NCBI GenBank assembly: GCA_030657355.1
Contig: CP131056.1
Coordinates: 2,748,501 to 2,812,500, forward strand
Length of the DNA stretch: 64,000 nt
Origin: Radicibacter daui
GTDB taxonomy: Bacteria > Pseudomonadota > Alphaproteobacteria > Radicibacterales > Radicibacteraceae
Direction: 5' to 3'
Part shown: positions 8,702-17,944 of the stretch, one piece after another
Layout of the letters: every line of letters starts with the position of its first letter
Position numbering within the stretch: the first letter of the stretch is position 1
The notes under the pieces: model-generated
Databases searched by the model: none
What the model saw: the letters and a program-made list of their open reading frames with translations, nothing else
What the model was told of the DNA's origin: nothing
Translations under genes and position numbers: made by a program

Positions 8702-9307
8702 TCAGGCCGGGAAACCTGCCCCGCGCAGCATCATGGCCACCTCGTGCAAGCCGAGACCCACAATGTTGGAATAGGAGCCGGAAATGAAGCTGACATATTT
8801 GGCAGCAAGGCCCTGGATACCGTAGCCGCCTGCCTTGCCGTGCCAGTCCCCGCTGGCGACATATTCCGCCATCTCCTCAGCCGTCAGCCGCTTGAAGGCC
8901 ACGGTGCTGTCCACGACACGGGAGGAGACAGGCCCGCCGGGGGCAATCAGGCAGATGCCGCCATAGACATGATGGCGCCGGCCGGAGAGCAGCCTGAGGC
9001 AGGCTTTCGCCTCGGCCTCTTCTTCCGCCTTGGGCAGGATACGCGCGCCGACGCCGACAACGGTGTCGGCCGCCAGCACGAAGGCTTCCGGATGGCGCGT
9101 GGCCACCGCGGCGGCCTTGGCACCGGCAAGGCGCAAGGCAAGGCGCCGCGGGCTTTCATCAGCCAGCGGCGTCTCGTCAATATCGGCCGGATCGATGGCT
9201 GCCGGAACGATCCCGATCTGCGCCAAGAGGTCCACGCGGCGGGGCGAGGCCGAGGCCAGCACGAGCGGTGCGCCAGCCGTGGCCTTCGCCGCGCTCATAC
9301 CGCTCAC
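8702..9307 (-). CDS. maf: Maf-like nucleoside triphosphate pyrophosphatase
   Basis: A 201-residue Maf/HAM1-like protein that hydrolyses non-canonical or excess NTPs such as dTTP/UTP to monophosphates. Seen: '[10 protein letters not shown]' (substrate loop), '[10 protein letters not shown]' (metal-binding Asp) and '[14 protein letters not shown]'. The start at 9307 overlaps the infA stop by four bases (ATGA), which indicates translational coupling; an ATG three codons later is an alternative. Confidence 0.94.
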   Translation of the reverse strand: MSGMSAAKATAGAPLVLASASPRRVDLLAQIGIVPAAIDPADIDETPLADESPRRLALRLAGAKAAAVATRHPEAFVLAADTVVGVGARILPKAEEEAEAKACLRLLSGRRHHVYGGICLIAPGGPVSSRVVDSTVAFKRLTAEEMAEYVASGDWHGKAGGYGIQGLAAKYVSFISGSYSNIVGLGLHEVAMMLRGAGFPA

Positions 9308-9522
9308 TTGAAGCGGAAGGTGATGCGACCCTTGGTGAGGTCGTACGGGGTCATTTCGACATTCACGCGGTCGCCCGCCAGCACGCGGATGCGGTTCTTG
9401 CGCATCTTGCCGGAGGTGTGGGCGAGCACTTCGTGATCATTGTCCAGCTTCACGCGGAACATCGCGTTGGGCAGCAGCTCAACAACCGTGCCCTGAAACT
9501 CGATAAGGTCTTCCTTCGCCAT
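9304..9522 (-). CDS. infA: Translation initiation factor IF-1
   Basis: A 72-residue S1/OB-fold protein, starting [13 protein letters not shown] and ending [11 protein letters not shown]; length and sequence are those of bacterial IF-1. It binds the 30S A site and assists start-codon selection. The 200-base gap upstream to the phosphatase gene probably holds its promoter; no clear element was recognised. Followed by maf with a 4-base overlap. Confidence 0.99.
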   Translation of the reverse strand: MAKEDLIEFQGTVVELLPNAMFRVKLDNDHEVLAHTSGKMRKNRIRVLAGDRVNVEMTPYDLTKGRITFRFK

Positions 9523-9722
9523 GCAGTGTTTCTGCCACTCTTGAAGTTAAGGGGCCGCCTGCCGCTACGTCCGGCGGCAGCTATGCCCTGGTTCATGTGT
9601 CTCAGGTTCAAACGCCGTTCAAGGCGCAGGAAATGGGCCCCGCGCCCGGAGCGGCGTTCGAAATCTCGTCAGTCCCGGAGCCCGAAAGGGGCAGGACGGG
9701 CGCCTTTATACAAGCGGATGCG

Positions 9723-10214
9723 CTAAAGGGGAAATCTTTCCTTTATACGGGCAAGAAGCCCGTCCCTCAGATGCCGGAAAGCATCAAGCCGCTGCTCGCG
9801 TTTGCCCTCCGTGGCGGAGGGGTCCGCCATCGGCCAGTGCTCGACCGCGCTGTGATGGGTGCGTGCCCAATCCTGCGCCATCTGGCGGGCCGGTTCGGTC
9901 ATGCTGATCACAAGGTCGAAATTGCCGTCATAAAGTTCGGAAAAGCGCTTGGGGGCGTGGCGGGTCAAATCCACGCCGATTTCGCGCAGCACCTCCACCA
10001 CCATCGGGTCCACCTCCCCCGCTTCAACACCGGCGGACTGCACATAGATGCTGCGGCCGACCCAGTGCTTCATCAGCCCCTCGGCCATGGGCGAGCGGAT
10101 GGCGTTGTAGGTGCAGGCAAAAAGCACGGCATGCGGGCGCGGGCCGGCAGCGCTGCCGGCTTCGGCCGATTTACCCCCGGCAGCGCCGGAGACCGGAACG
10201 TCGGGATCTTCCAT
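9723..10214 (-). CDS. Low-molecular-weight protein-tyrosine phosphatase / ArsC-like
   Basis: A 163-residue protein with the LMW-PTP P-loop C-x5-R ('FACTYNAIRSPMAEG', about residues 33-47). In place of the usual DP acid motif it has 'WPMADPSA', where D-P is retained. The first 25 residues are a Gly/Ala/Pro-rich extension with no known role. Members act as tyrosine phosphatases or arsenate reductases. Its conserved place between UPF0262 and infA is alphaproteobacterial and suggests a housekeeping role rather than arsenic resistance. Confidence 0.88.
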   Translation of the reverse strand: MEDPDVPVSGAAGGKSAEAGSAAGPRPHAVLFACTYNAIRSPMAEGLMKHWVGRSIYVQSAGVEAGEVDPMVVEVLREIGVDLTRHAPKRFSELYDGNFDLVISMTEPARQMAQDWARTHHSAVEHWPMADPSATEGKREQRLDAFRHLRDGLLARIKERFPL

Positions 10215-10226
10215 GGCCGCGGCGCC

Positions 10227-10697
10227 TCAGCCGTTAAGCTTCATGACGCACAGCAGCGTGAAGAGCCGGCGCGCGGTTTCCAGGTCCATGTCGACCTGGG
10301 CCGCCAGCTTCTCGCGCAGCAGTTCGGATGCCTCGTTATGCACGGCGCGCCGCCCCATATCGATCGCCTCGATCTGCGCCGGGCGGTTTTTTACCGCGTC
10401 ATAGTAGCTGTCGCAGATCATGAAGTAGTCGCGCATGATGGCGCGCAGCGGGGCCAGCGGCAAGGCCATCTCGCCAAGCGGCGCCCCCGCTTCGCTCTGC
10501 ACATCCAGCAGCAGGCGCGCCCCGTCGAGCTTCATCTCCAGCCGGTAGGGCCCCGCCGGAAGGCTGACGGGGGAAAAGCTGTTCTGCTCCAGAAGGTCCT
10601 GAATCGCCACGCGGCGGTCGCTCTCCACCTCCGGGCGGCGCGAGGCCGGACCGCCGGGGGCAACCACGATCTCCACGATACGCTGGCGCTCATTCAT
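10227..10697 (-). CDS. UPF0262 family protein
   Basis: A 156-residue protein matching UPF0262: 'RRVAIQDLLEQNSF', 'LPLAPLRAIMRDYFMICDSYYDAV' in part, and 'IDMGRRAVHNEASELLREKL'. The family is alphaproteobacterial, found next to hisD, and has no known function. The start MNERQRI at 10697 is chosen over the longer open frame because family members begin near here. The phosphatase gene begins 12 bases downstream, so the two are probably co-transcribed. Confidence 0.9.
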   Translation of the reverse strand: MNERQRIVEIVVAPGGPASRRPEVESDRRVAIQDLLEQNSFSPVSLPAGPYRLEMKLDGARLLLDVQSEAGAPLGEMALPLAPLRAIMRDYFMICDSYYDAVKNRPAQIEAIDMGRRAVHNEASELLREKLAAQVDMDLETARRLFTLLCVMKLNG

Positions 10698-10915
10698 GCT
10701 TTGCGTCACTCCCCCCGTCATTGCTGGCGCCGGAGCGGCCCAAACTTCGCCCACCATCCTGCCTCCCGTTTTGCGGCATTGCCTTGTCCGGCTTTTCCCT
10801 GGAACCGGAGGAATCGCCCCCTGGTTCAATCGGGGCTCCGGTAGCAGGCACAGCCATAGGCGCGCATTTGAACGAATGTTGCGCCGCAAAACAGAAAGGA
10901 TCAAGAAGATTACTG

Positions 10916-10948
10916 CGCGCCCTAACCTTCCGGAGAGGTCAGGGCGCG
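10916..10948 (-). terminator. Hairpin downstream of hisD (possible terminator or attenuator)
   Basis: CGCGCCCT (10916-10923) pairs with AGGGCGCG (10941-10948), and inside this ACCT (10925-10928) pairs with AGGT (10936-10939). It starts 6 bases after the hisD stop on the minus strand. The following bases are T-rich but not a clean T-run. It sits in the 257-bp hisD-UPF0262 gap, where nothing else was recognised. Confidence 0.5.
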
Positions 10949-10954
10949 GGGAAA

Positions 10955-12247
10955 TCAGCTCTCCAGCCGCAGCGATATAGAGCGGGCGTGGGCTTCAAGC
11001 CCTTCGGCATGGGCGAGCGTCACCGCTGCCGGGCCGATGCGGGAAAGCGAAGCGGCATTGCAGCCGACAAAGGTGGTGCGTTTCATGAAATCGAGCAGGT
11101 TGAGGCCCGAGGAGAAACGCGCGCTGCGGGCGGTCGGCAGCACATGATTGGGGCCGGCCACATAGTCGCCGATGGCTTCGGGCGTATAGCGGCCAAGGAA
11201 GATGGCGCCGGCATGATGAATGCGGGCCATCATGGCTTCCGGCTCGGCAACGGCGAGCTCCAGATGCTCCGGCGCCACGCGGTTGACGATGGCGGGCACC
11301 TCTTCCATCGAGCGCACCAGGATGATGGCGCCATGATCGCGCCAGCTCGCGCGGGCGATATCGGCGCGTGGCGCCCTGGTCAGCTCATCCTCGACGGCGG
11401 CAGCCACCTTCTGGGCGAAGGCGGCATCGTCGGTCACGAGAATGGCCTGCGCCACCTCGTCATGTTCCGCCTGGGAAAGCAGGTCGACGGCAATCCAGAC
11501 CGGATCGTTATCGCGGTCGGCCACAACGAGAATTTCGGACGGCCCGGCCACCATGTCGATACCGACGGTGCCGAAGACCTGACGCTTGGCGGCAGCAACA
11601 TAGGCATTGCCGGGGCCGACGATCTTGTCGACAGGGCGAATGGTGGCGGTGCCATGGGCAAGGGCGGCGACAGCCTGCGCGCCGCCCACCTTGTAGACCT
11701 CGTCCACACCGGCGGCGCGGGCGGCCACCAGCACCAGCGGGTTCAACACGCCATCGGGCGCCGGCACCGTCATCACCACGCGGCCGACACCGGCAACACG
11801 CGCGGGAACGGTGTTCATGAGCACGGAGGACGGATAGGCCGCCAGCCCGCCGGGTACATAGACGCCGACGGAGGATAGCGGCGTCCAGCGCGCGCCCAGC
11901 AGCACGCCCTCGCCATCCACATACCGGTCTTCCTTCGGCATCTGGCGGCTGTGGAAGGCCTTGATGCGGGCAGCCGCCATATGCAGCGCCGCCACCGTAT
12001 CTTCCGCCACGCGGCCATGGGCGTCGGAGATTTCGGCTTCCGTGACCTTGAGGGTCGCGGCCGTCAGGCTCTGGCGATCAAAGCGATTGGTATAGTCCAC
12101 CACCGCATCGTCGCCGCGCTTCCTCACATCGGCGATGATGGCAGCAACGGCATCCTGCACATCGGCAGCGCTTTCGCGCTTGCCCGCGAGAAAGTCGACA
12201 AAGGCGGCTTCAAAGCCGGCAGCGGCGGTATCAAGCCTGAGCGGCAT
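10955..12247 (-). CDS. hisD: Histidinol dehydrogenase
   Basis: A 430-residue enzyme that performs the last two steps of histidine synthesis, L-histidinol to L-histidine, NAD- and zinc-dependent. Recognisable parts: '[17 protein letters not shown]', '[15 protein letters not shown]', '[14 protein letters not shown]' and 'VAPEHLEL', all core HisD motifs. The start [11 protein letters not shown] at 12247 is preferred over upstream ATGs. It overlaps the end of hisG by 17 bases, so the two his genes form an operon. Confidence 0.97.
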   Translation of the reverse strand: MPLRLDTAAAGFEAAFVDFLAGKRESAADVQDAVAAIIADVRKRGDDAVVDYTNRFDRQSLTAATLKVTEAEISDAHGRVAEDTVAALHMAAARIKAFHSRQMPKEDRYVDGEGVLLGARWTPLSSVGVYVPGGLAAYPSSVLMNTVPARVAGVGRVVMTVPAPDGVLNPLVLVAARAAGVDEVYKVGGAQAVAALAHGTATIRPVDKIVGPGNAYVAAAKRQVFGTVGIDMVAGPSEILVVADRDNDPVWIAVDLLSQAEHDEVAQAILVTDDAAFAQKVAAAVEDELTRAPRADIARASWRDHGAIILVRSMEEVPAIVNRVAPEHLELAVAEPEAMMARIHHAGAIFLGRYTPEAIGDYVAGPNHVLPTARSARFSSGLNLLDFMKRTTFVGCNAASLSRIGPAAVTLAHAEGLEAHARSISLRLES

Positions 12248-12914
12248 CGACAACATCCCGGAAACGATCGATCCATTGCACGACATCGCGCGTGCGGGTC
12301 TTGAAGGCGGCGCGGTTGACCACGAGACGCGAGCTCACATCGGCGATGTGCTCGATCTCCATGAGGCCGTTGGCCTTGAGCGTGGAGCCGGTGGAGACCA
12401 AGTCGACGATGCGGCGGCACAGGCCCAGCGTCGGCGCCAATTCCATAGCGCCGGAGAGCTTGATGCATTCCGCCTGCACGCCGCGCGCGGCGAAATGGCG
12501 TTTGGTCACTTCCGGATATTTGGTGGCGATACGCACATGGCTCCAGCGGCTGGGATCGTCGCTGGCAATGCTGTCGACCGTCGCCGCCACAGCAAGGCGG
12601 CACTTGCCGATGCCGAGATCGAGCGGGGCGTAGAGTTCGGGATAATCGAACTCCATCAGCACGTCGGAGCCGGCAATGCCCATATGCGCCGCGCCGAAGG
12701 CCACGAAGGTCGCCACATCGAACGAGCGCACGCGGATCAGCTCCAGCCCGGGCACGTTGGTGGCAAAACGCAGCGCGCGGCTGCGCGGATCGTCAAAGGC
12801 AGCTTCCGGCTCGATGCCGACGCTGGAAAGCATCGGGCGCAAATCGTCCAGAATGCGCCCCTTCGGCACCGCCAGCACAAGGCTGTCCGTATCGCTGTCG
12901 CGGTCGTAAGGCAT
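12231..12914 (-). CDS. hisG: ATP phosphoribosyltransferase, short form
   Basis: A 227-residue catalytic subunit for the first step of histidine synthesis (ATP + PRPP to PR-ATP). Seen: '[10 protein letters not shown]', '[10 protein letters not shown]' and the PRPP-binding '[17 protein letters not shown]'. The length matches HisG-S, which lacks the C-terminal regulatory ACT-like domain and needs the HisRS-like partner HisZ for activity; no hisZ is in this window. Placed between DUF2948 and hisD. Confidence 0.96.
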   Translation of the reverse strand: MPYDRDSDTDSLVLAVPKGRILDDLRPMLSSVGIEPEAAFDDPRSRALRFATNVPGLELIRVRSFDVATFVAFGAAHMGIAGSDVLMEFDYPELYAPLDLGIGKCRLAVAATVDSIASDDPSRWSHVRIATKYPEVTKRHFAARGVQAECIKLSGAMELAPTLGLCRRIVDLVSTGSTLKANGLMEIEHIADVSSRLVVNRAAFKTRTRDVVQWIDRFRDVVDAAQA

Positions 12915-12929
12915 AAAAGACTTCTTCCC

Positions 12930-13421
12930 TCAGGCCCCGGCCGTGCCGTCCGCCCCGGAAGAGGCATCATGGCTGGGCTCGCGCGTTGTCGGCCACGTCT
13001 CGCCCAGATCCTCCGCCAGCAGCGCCCACTGCTCCGTATCGAGCGTCAGCGCCACGGCGGGCCCGCCGGAAAACTCCAGCCGCAGTTCGGCGCCGTCGAG
13101 GGTGACTGTCAGGATATTGAGCAGCCGCCCGCGCTCGCCGGGATCAAGGCCACGCAGCCGTGCAGCCCTTACCCCTTCCACCCGCACGGCGCAATGGGTG
13201 CGTTGGAAAAGGGCCTCGCCTTCTTCCGTCGCCGTCTGCTGCCCGCGCTCTTCCGAGCCCGGCCAGCAGAAGCGGTTGACGATCATCACGAAGCGCTGCT
13301 CCCCGGGGATCCAGGCCATGTCGCCGGCCGGCAGGATGGCATCCTGCAGCAGGGCGGCGATGACGGCGATATCCTCGCCGTCACGCGCGATCAGCTTTAC
13401 GGGTCCAACCATCGGCGGCAT
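12930..13421 (-). CDS. DUF2948 family protein
   Basis: A 163-residue protein recognised as DUF2948 from 'KLIARDGEDIAVIAALLQDAI' in part, 'IPGEQRFVMIVNRFCWP' and 'RVEGVRAARLRGLD', and from its place directly downstream of murA. It is an alphaproteobacterial protein of unknown function. The start at 13421 (MPPMVGPVK) leaves 31 bases after the murA stop; a longer frame upstream would overlap murA. The C-terminal 25 residues are low-complexity. Confidence 0.88.
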   Translation of the reverse strand: MPPMVGPVKLIARDGEDIAVIAALLQDAILPAGDMAWIPGEQRFVMIVNRFCWPGSEERGQQTATEEGEALFQRTHCAVRVEGVRAARLRGLDPGERGRLLNILTVTLDGAELRLEFSGGPAVALTLDTEQWALLAEDLGETWPTTREPSHDASSGADGTAGA

Positions 13422-13452
13422 CTCCGGGGCGAAGGGCGCGGAAAAAGGCGGC

Positions 13453-14742
13453 TTATTCAGCCGCCATGCTTTCCTTGAGGCGCTCGATATCGGCGCCGCA
13501 GGCACTCAGCTTGGCTTCAAGGCGCTCGTAACCGCGATCAAGATGATAGACGCGGTTGACGATGGTTTCGCCCTGGGCGGCAAGGCCCGCCAGCACCAGC
13601 GACACCGAGGCGCGCAGGTCCGTTGCCATCACCGGAGCGCCGGTAAGGCGCGGCACGCCGCGCACAAGGGCGCTGGAGCCGTGGACGGTGATGTTGGCGC
13701 CCATGCGGCCAAGCTCCGGCACATGCATGAAGCGGTTCTCGAAGATCGTCTCGGTGACCATCGAGGCGCCGTTGCACACCGTCATCATGGCCATGAACTG
13801 GGCCTGAAGATCCGTCGGGAAGCCGGGGAACGGCTCGGTCACCACGTCGACGCCCTTGAGCCCGCCCTTCGGCGCGGTCACTTCCACACCGCCATCACGC
13901 TCGGTGAAGGCAATGCCGGCCTCGCGCATGGACTTGACGGCCGCCTTCAGCAGATCGATGCGGGCGCGCGGCAGGAACACCCGGCCACCGGCAATGCCGA
14001 CTGCCATCATGTAGGTGCCGATTTCGATACGGTCCGGCACCACTTCATGGGTTGCCCCATGCAGCCGGTCCTTGCCGACGATAACGATACGGTCGGTGCC
14101 CGCGCCGGTGATCTCCGCGCCCATGGCATTGAGGCAGACGGCAAGGTCCACCACTTCCGGCTCGCGGGCCGCGTTGATGAGGGTGGTGGTGCCCTTGGCA
14201 AGGGCTGCCGCCATCATCAGATGCTCGGTCGCACCGACGGAAACCTTCGGGAAGACAACCTCGGCGCCCTTGAGGCCGCCCGGCGCACGGGCCACGACAT
14301 AACCATCCGTCAGCTCGATCTCGGCGCCCAGCGCCGCAAGCCCGTCCAGATGCAGATCGACCGGACGGCTGCCGATGGCACATCCGCCCGGCAGCGACAC
14401 GCGCGCTTCATGTTCGCGCGCCACCAGCGGGCCTAGCACGAGGATGGAAGCCCGCATCTTGCGCACGAGATCATAAGGTGCGGTGGTGCTGGTGATGTTC
14501 TTCGTGGTGATGGTCATGGCGCGGCCGGCGCCCTCGCCCTTTACCACAACCTCGCTGCCATGCTGGGTCAAGAGCTCGCCCAGCGTGCGGATATCCATCA
14601 GCGTGGAGGGGATGTTGGTGAGCGTCAGCGGCTCGTCCGTCAGCAGGCCGCACACCATCAGCGGCAGGGCCGCGTTCTTGGCGCCGCCGATCTCGATGGT
14701 CCCGTCCAGCGGCTTGCCGCCCCTGATCCTGATCTTGTCCAT
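13453..14742 (-). CDS. murA: UDP-N-acetylglucosamine 1-carboxyvinyltransferase
   Basis: A 429-residue enzyme of the first committed step of peptidoglycan synthesis (PEP + UDP-GlcNAc). The N-terminal '[27 protein letters not shown]' region (cited in part) and the loop '[14 protein letters not shown]' with the fosfomycin-reactive Cys are present, so the enzyme should be fosfomycin-sensitive. First gene of the murA-DUF2948-hisGD block. Confidence 0.98.
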   Translation of the reverse strand: MDKIRIRGGKPLDGTIEIGGAKNAALPLMVCGLLTDEPLTLTNIPSTLMDIRTLGELLTQHGSEVVVKGEGAGRAMTITTKNITSTTAPYDLVRKMRASILVLGPLVAREHEARVSLPGGCAIGSRPVDLHLDGLAALGAEIELTDGYVVARAPGGLKGAEVVFPKVSVGATEHLMMAAALAKGTTTLINAAREPEVVDLAVCLNAMGAEITGAGTDRIVIVGKDRLHGATHEVVPDRIEIGTYMMAVGIAGGRVFLPRARIDLLKAAVKSMREAGIAFTERDGGVEVTAPKGGLKGVDVVTEPFPGFPTDLQAQFMAMMTVCNGASMVTETIFENRFMHVPELGRMGANITVHGSSALVRGVPRLTGAPVMATDLRASVSLVLAGLAAQGETIVNRVYHLDRGYERLEAKLSACGADIERLKESMAAE

Positions 14743-14895
14743 GAAATGCCCCTGCCGCCCGCCTCATCTTGGCGGGCTCATCTCGAGAAATCCCGACCGG
14801 TCAAGACACCGCCCCTATCAGACGATGCCTGCCCCACCCGGCCGCAAGCACACCCAGTGATGTCGCCCGTGCCCTTGTTTGACACGGCGATTTTG

Positions 14896-15450
14896 TCACA
14901 TGCGCGGCAATGTAACCCCGCGCTGGCCCATATATTTGCCAGACCTGTCAGCATAGCTCACCTCGCAAGGCTGGTCGCCCTGCAGGAAGATGAACTGGCA
15001 CACACCTTCATTGGCATAAACACGCGCCGGCAGCGGCGTGGTGTTGGAGATTTCCAGCGTCACATGGCCTTCCCACTCCGGCTCAAGCGGGGTCACGTTG
15101 ACGATGAGGCCGCAGCGGGCATAGGTGGATTTGCCAAGGCAGATCACCAGCACGTCGCGCGGCACGCGGAAATATTCAACCGTGCGGGCGAGCGCAAAGC
15201 TGTTTGGCGGGATCACGCAGACATCCACCTCGCGCTCGACAAAGCTGTTCTGCTGGAACGCCTTGGGATCGACGATGGCGTTGTCGACATTGGTGAAGAT
15301 CTTGAACTCGCGCGAAAGGCGCGCGTCATAACCGTAACTGGAAAGACCGTAGGAAATGACGCCTTCACGGCTCAGTTTTTCCTGGAACGGTTCGATCATG
15401 CCATGCTTGACGGACATCTCGCGGATCCAGTTATCGGACATCACCGCCAT
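14896..15450 (-). CDS. dcd: dCTP deaminase
   Basis: A 184-residue enzyme that deaminates dCTP to dUTP in dTTP synthesis. Family motifs: '[13 protein letters not shown]', '[12 protein letters not shown]', '[23 protein letters not shown]' in part, '[14 protein letters not shown]', and the C-terminal '[12 protein letters not shown]' lid. Length is normal for Dcd. It is followed, after 153 bases with no recognised element, by murA on the same strand. Confidence 0.97.
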   Translation of the reverse strand: MAVMSDNWIREMSVKHGMIEPFQEKLSREGVISYGLSSYGYDARLSREFKIFTNVDNAIVDPKAFQQNSFVEREVDVCVIPPNSFALARTVEYFRVPRDVLVICLGKSTYARCGLIVNVTPLEPEWEGHVTLEISNTTPLPARVYANEGVCQFIFLQGDQPCEVSYADRSGKYMGQRGVTLPRM

Positions 15451-15576
15451 GCGGGAAGCGCCTTTCGTTTTCAGGTCAAAATCGTCTGTGAAAGCCGCCC
15501 GAAGAAACCTGAAGCGGCCGGACGGTGACAGGGGATAATCTTACCCCCCGCGTTTTATAGAGCTATCGGGCAGCGC

Positions 15577-15774
15577 TCAAGCCTTGCTGCTGTCCGGGCC
15601 CGTCTTCTCGCCCGCCTTGCCGGCAACGGTGCCATGCGCGGCAGCCTCGGCATCGGCCACATCCTCGCGCCGGCCGCGCAGCTGCGCCTTGCGCTTCTTG
15701 AGGTTTTCGCGCAGGGCCGCGGCAAGCCGCTCTTCATTGCTCTGCTCGTAAGTGGGGGTAAGGCGCTCGCCCAT
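15577..15774 (-). CDS. Small basic conserved protein of unknown function
   Basis: A 65-residue ORF with 'NEERLAAALRENLKKRKAQLRGR' in its middle (given in part), a charged helix with an R/K cluster that resembles small 'AALRxNLxxRKAQxR' proteins found in many alphaproteobacteria, often near dcd or murA. No domain with a known role. It lies 126 bases upstream of dcd on the same strand. The tail is Ala/Gly-rich and probably disordered. Confidence 0.7.
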   Translation of the reverse strand: MGERLTPTYEQSNEERLAAALRENLKKRKAQLRGRREDVADAEAAAHGTVAGKAGEKTGPDSSKA

Positions 15775-15846
15775 TTATAAATCCCGAAATATGCCGTTCA
15801 GCGGAAAGCGGCGGGATTATCCCTCAAGCCGGCATCAAGCGCAAAC

Positions 15847-17937
15847 CTAGCCGCCCGCCTCGACGAACACATCAACAGCCGCGGCCGCGCCGGTGGCGTC
15901 GATCGCCTCGATGCGCTGGAAGCCGCCACCCTCGGGCTGCCAGAGGATTTGCCGCCCGGCGCCGCTACCCGCAAGCGGGTGGCCATTGACCAGCCAGCGG
16001 ATGGGCAGCCGGCCACCGCTTGCTTCCAGCGGCAGGCGGCTGCGACCTGCCGGCAGGGCAAGCCGGCCGCCATCGGGCGGAAAGGCAATGCCAAGGGTAC
16101 GCACCGCCGAAGGAGCCGCCAGTTGGGGCCGGCGCACCGCGACACTCCCCGCCCCGACATCCGCATCACGGCCCGGCCGGCGGGGCAGCATGTCTACCAG
16201 ATCGAACAGCAGCGGCGCGGCGGCGCCATACCCGGTGCAGTAGGCACAGGGGCGCCCGTCCGGCCGGCCAACCCAGACGCCAACGACATATCCGTTCCAG
16301 AGGCCAACCGCCCAGGCATCGCGGTAACCGTAGGAGGTACCGGTCTTGTAGGCGACAGGCCGCCCGCCCGGCAGCGCCAGCGCATCCGCCCGGCCCAGCG
16401 GCGGCGGCAGGCTGTGCAGGATGGTGAGCACATCACTGGCAGCATCGGGCGCCATCAGCGGCAGGAACCGTGCCGGTGGGGCATCCTGCACTGCGCGCAG
16501 GGCAAGCGGTGCCTTGCCTTGATGGCCAAGCGACACATAAAGCCGCGTGAGATCGGCAAGACTGATGCCGGCGCCGCCGAGCGCGATGGGCAGGGAAGCC
16601 GCCTCCGCCCCCAGCGGAAAGGCCAGATCGACGCCGACGCGGGTAAGCGCGGCATCGAAGCGCCCCGGCCCCAGCCGGTCCAGCACCGCCACCGCCGGCA
16701 CATTAAGCGAGCGGCGCAGCGCCTCTGCCGCTGTTACCTGACCATGAAAGCCGCCATCAAAATTACGCGGGGCGTAACCACCAAAATCCAGGGCACGGTC
16801 ATCGATGACGCTGTCCGGTCGCAAGAAGGCATGATCGAAGGCAAGGCCATAGATAAAGGGCTTCAGCGCCGAGCCGGGCGAGCGCAAGGCGCCGGTCATA
16901 TCCACCATGCCAAGGCGCGCCCGGTTGAAATAATCGCCGCTGCCGATGGAGGCGAGGATATTCGCGCTGCCGGCATCCACCACCAGCGCGGCAAGCCCTG
17001 CGCCTTGCGGCAGCCTGTCCGTGGCGGCGGCGAGCACCGCTTCGGCACGGCGTTGAAGGGTTGCGTCAAGCGTGGTGGCGATGCGGGTCGTGCTGCTTCC
17101 AGCCTTCGCAACCAGCGCCTCGGCCAGATGGGGAGCCAGAAAAGGCTCCGGCGCCGGGGTCAGCCGCAGCGGCGCGGCCAGCGCCTCATTCCGGCTCTGC
17201 GCATCCAGAACACCGGCAGCAAAAGCCCGCTCGATCACGCGGTTGCGAGCCGCCCGGGCCGCCTCCGGAAAACGGTCAGGCCGCAGCCTTTCGGGCGATT
17301 GCGGCACGGCCACCAGCAACGCGGCTTCAGCAGCGGTAAGACGCCCCGGCTCCTTGCCGAACCAGGTGAGCGAGGCAGCCCGCACCCCTTCGAGATTACC
17401 GCCGAAAGGCGCGAGGCTCAGATAGAGGGAAAGTGTCTGTTCCCGGCCAAGGATTGCTTCCAGCTGGAGCGCCCGCGCCATTTCGATGAGCTTGGAAGGC
17501 AGCGTACGCGGCCGTGGCTCCAGCAGGCGCGCTGCCTGCATGGCAAGGGTGGAAGCGCCGGAGACAACATGGCCGTGGGCCGCAAGCTGGCCTGCCGCCC
17601 GCAAGGCGGCCAGCGCATCGACACCCGGGTGCTGCCAGAAGCGCTTGTCCTCAAACGCCAGCAAGGTTTGAAGGTAAAGCGGGTCCACATCGCCGGCCTT
17701 TGTCAGGTAGCGGCGCTTGTCGTCCCGGCTGAGGAAGTTGCGCAGCGGCTCCCCCTGCCGGTCCACTACCTCCACCGAGCGGTCCTGATAGCGCTGCAGA
17801 TCCGGCGGAAACGCACTGTCGGCAATGCGCCACAAGGCAAACACAGCCAGCAGCGCGCCACCGCCATAAGCCAGCCAGCGACCGGATTTACGGCCACTGG
17901 CTGCTATTGCTCTCTCAGGCTGAAGGTCGCCCGGCAT
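15847..17937 (-). CDS. pbpC: Penicillin-binding protein 1C
   Basis: A 696-residue class A PBP. A transmembrane helix (about 22-40) is followed by the GT51 glycosyltransferase domain with catalytic 'FEDKRFWQHPGVD' (Glu96), then the transpeptidase domain with S-x-x-K (S356-K359), SLN (410-412) and KTGTS (531-535), and a C-terminal PBP1C domain. It polymerises and may crosslink glycan strands, probably in repair. It starts 7 bases after the alpha-2-macroglobulin stop, the usual pairing that links cell-wall repair to protease inhibition. Confidence 0.95.
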   Translation of the reverse strand: MPGDLQPERAIAASGRKSGRWLAYGGGALLAVFALWRIADSAFPPDLQRYQDRSVEVVDRQGEPLRNFLSRDDKRRYLTKAGDVDPLYLQTLLAFEDKRFWQHPGVDALAALRAAGQLAAHGHVVSGASTLAMQAARLLEPRPRTLPSKLIEMARALQLEAILGREQTLSLYLSLAPFGGNLEGVRAASLTWFGKEPGRLTAAEAALLVAVPQSPERLRPDRFPEAARAARNRVIERAFAAGVLDAQSRNEALAAPLRLTPAPEPFLAPHLAEALVAKAGSSTTRIATTLDATLQRRAEAVLAAATDRLPQGAGLAALVVDAGSANILASIGSGDYFNRARLGMVDMTGALRSPGSALKPFIYGLAFDHAFLRPDSVIDDRALDFGGYAPRNFDGGFHGQVTAAEALRRSLNVPAVAVLDRLGPGRFDAALTRVGVDLAFPLGAEAASLPIALGGAGISLADLTRLYVSLGHQGKAPLALRAVQDAPPARFLPLMAPDAASDVLTILHSLPPPLGRADALALPGGRPVAYKTGTSYGYRDAWAVGLWNGYVVGVWVGRPDGRPCAYCTGYGAAAPLLFDLVDMLPRRPGRDADVGAGSVAVRRPQLAAPSAVRTLGIAFPPDGGRLALPAGRSRLPLEASGGRLPIRWLVNGHPLAGSGAGRQILWQPEGGGFQRIEAIDATGAAAAVDVFVEAGG

Positions 17938-17944
17938 CGCGCCC

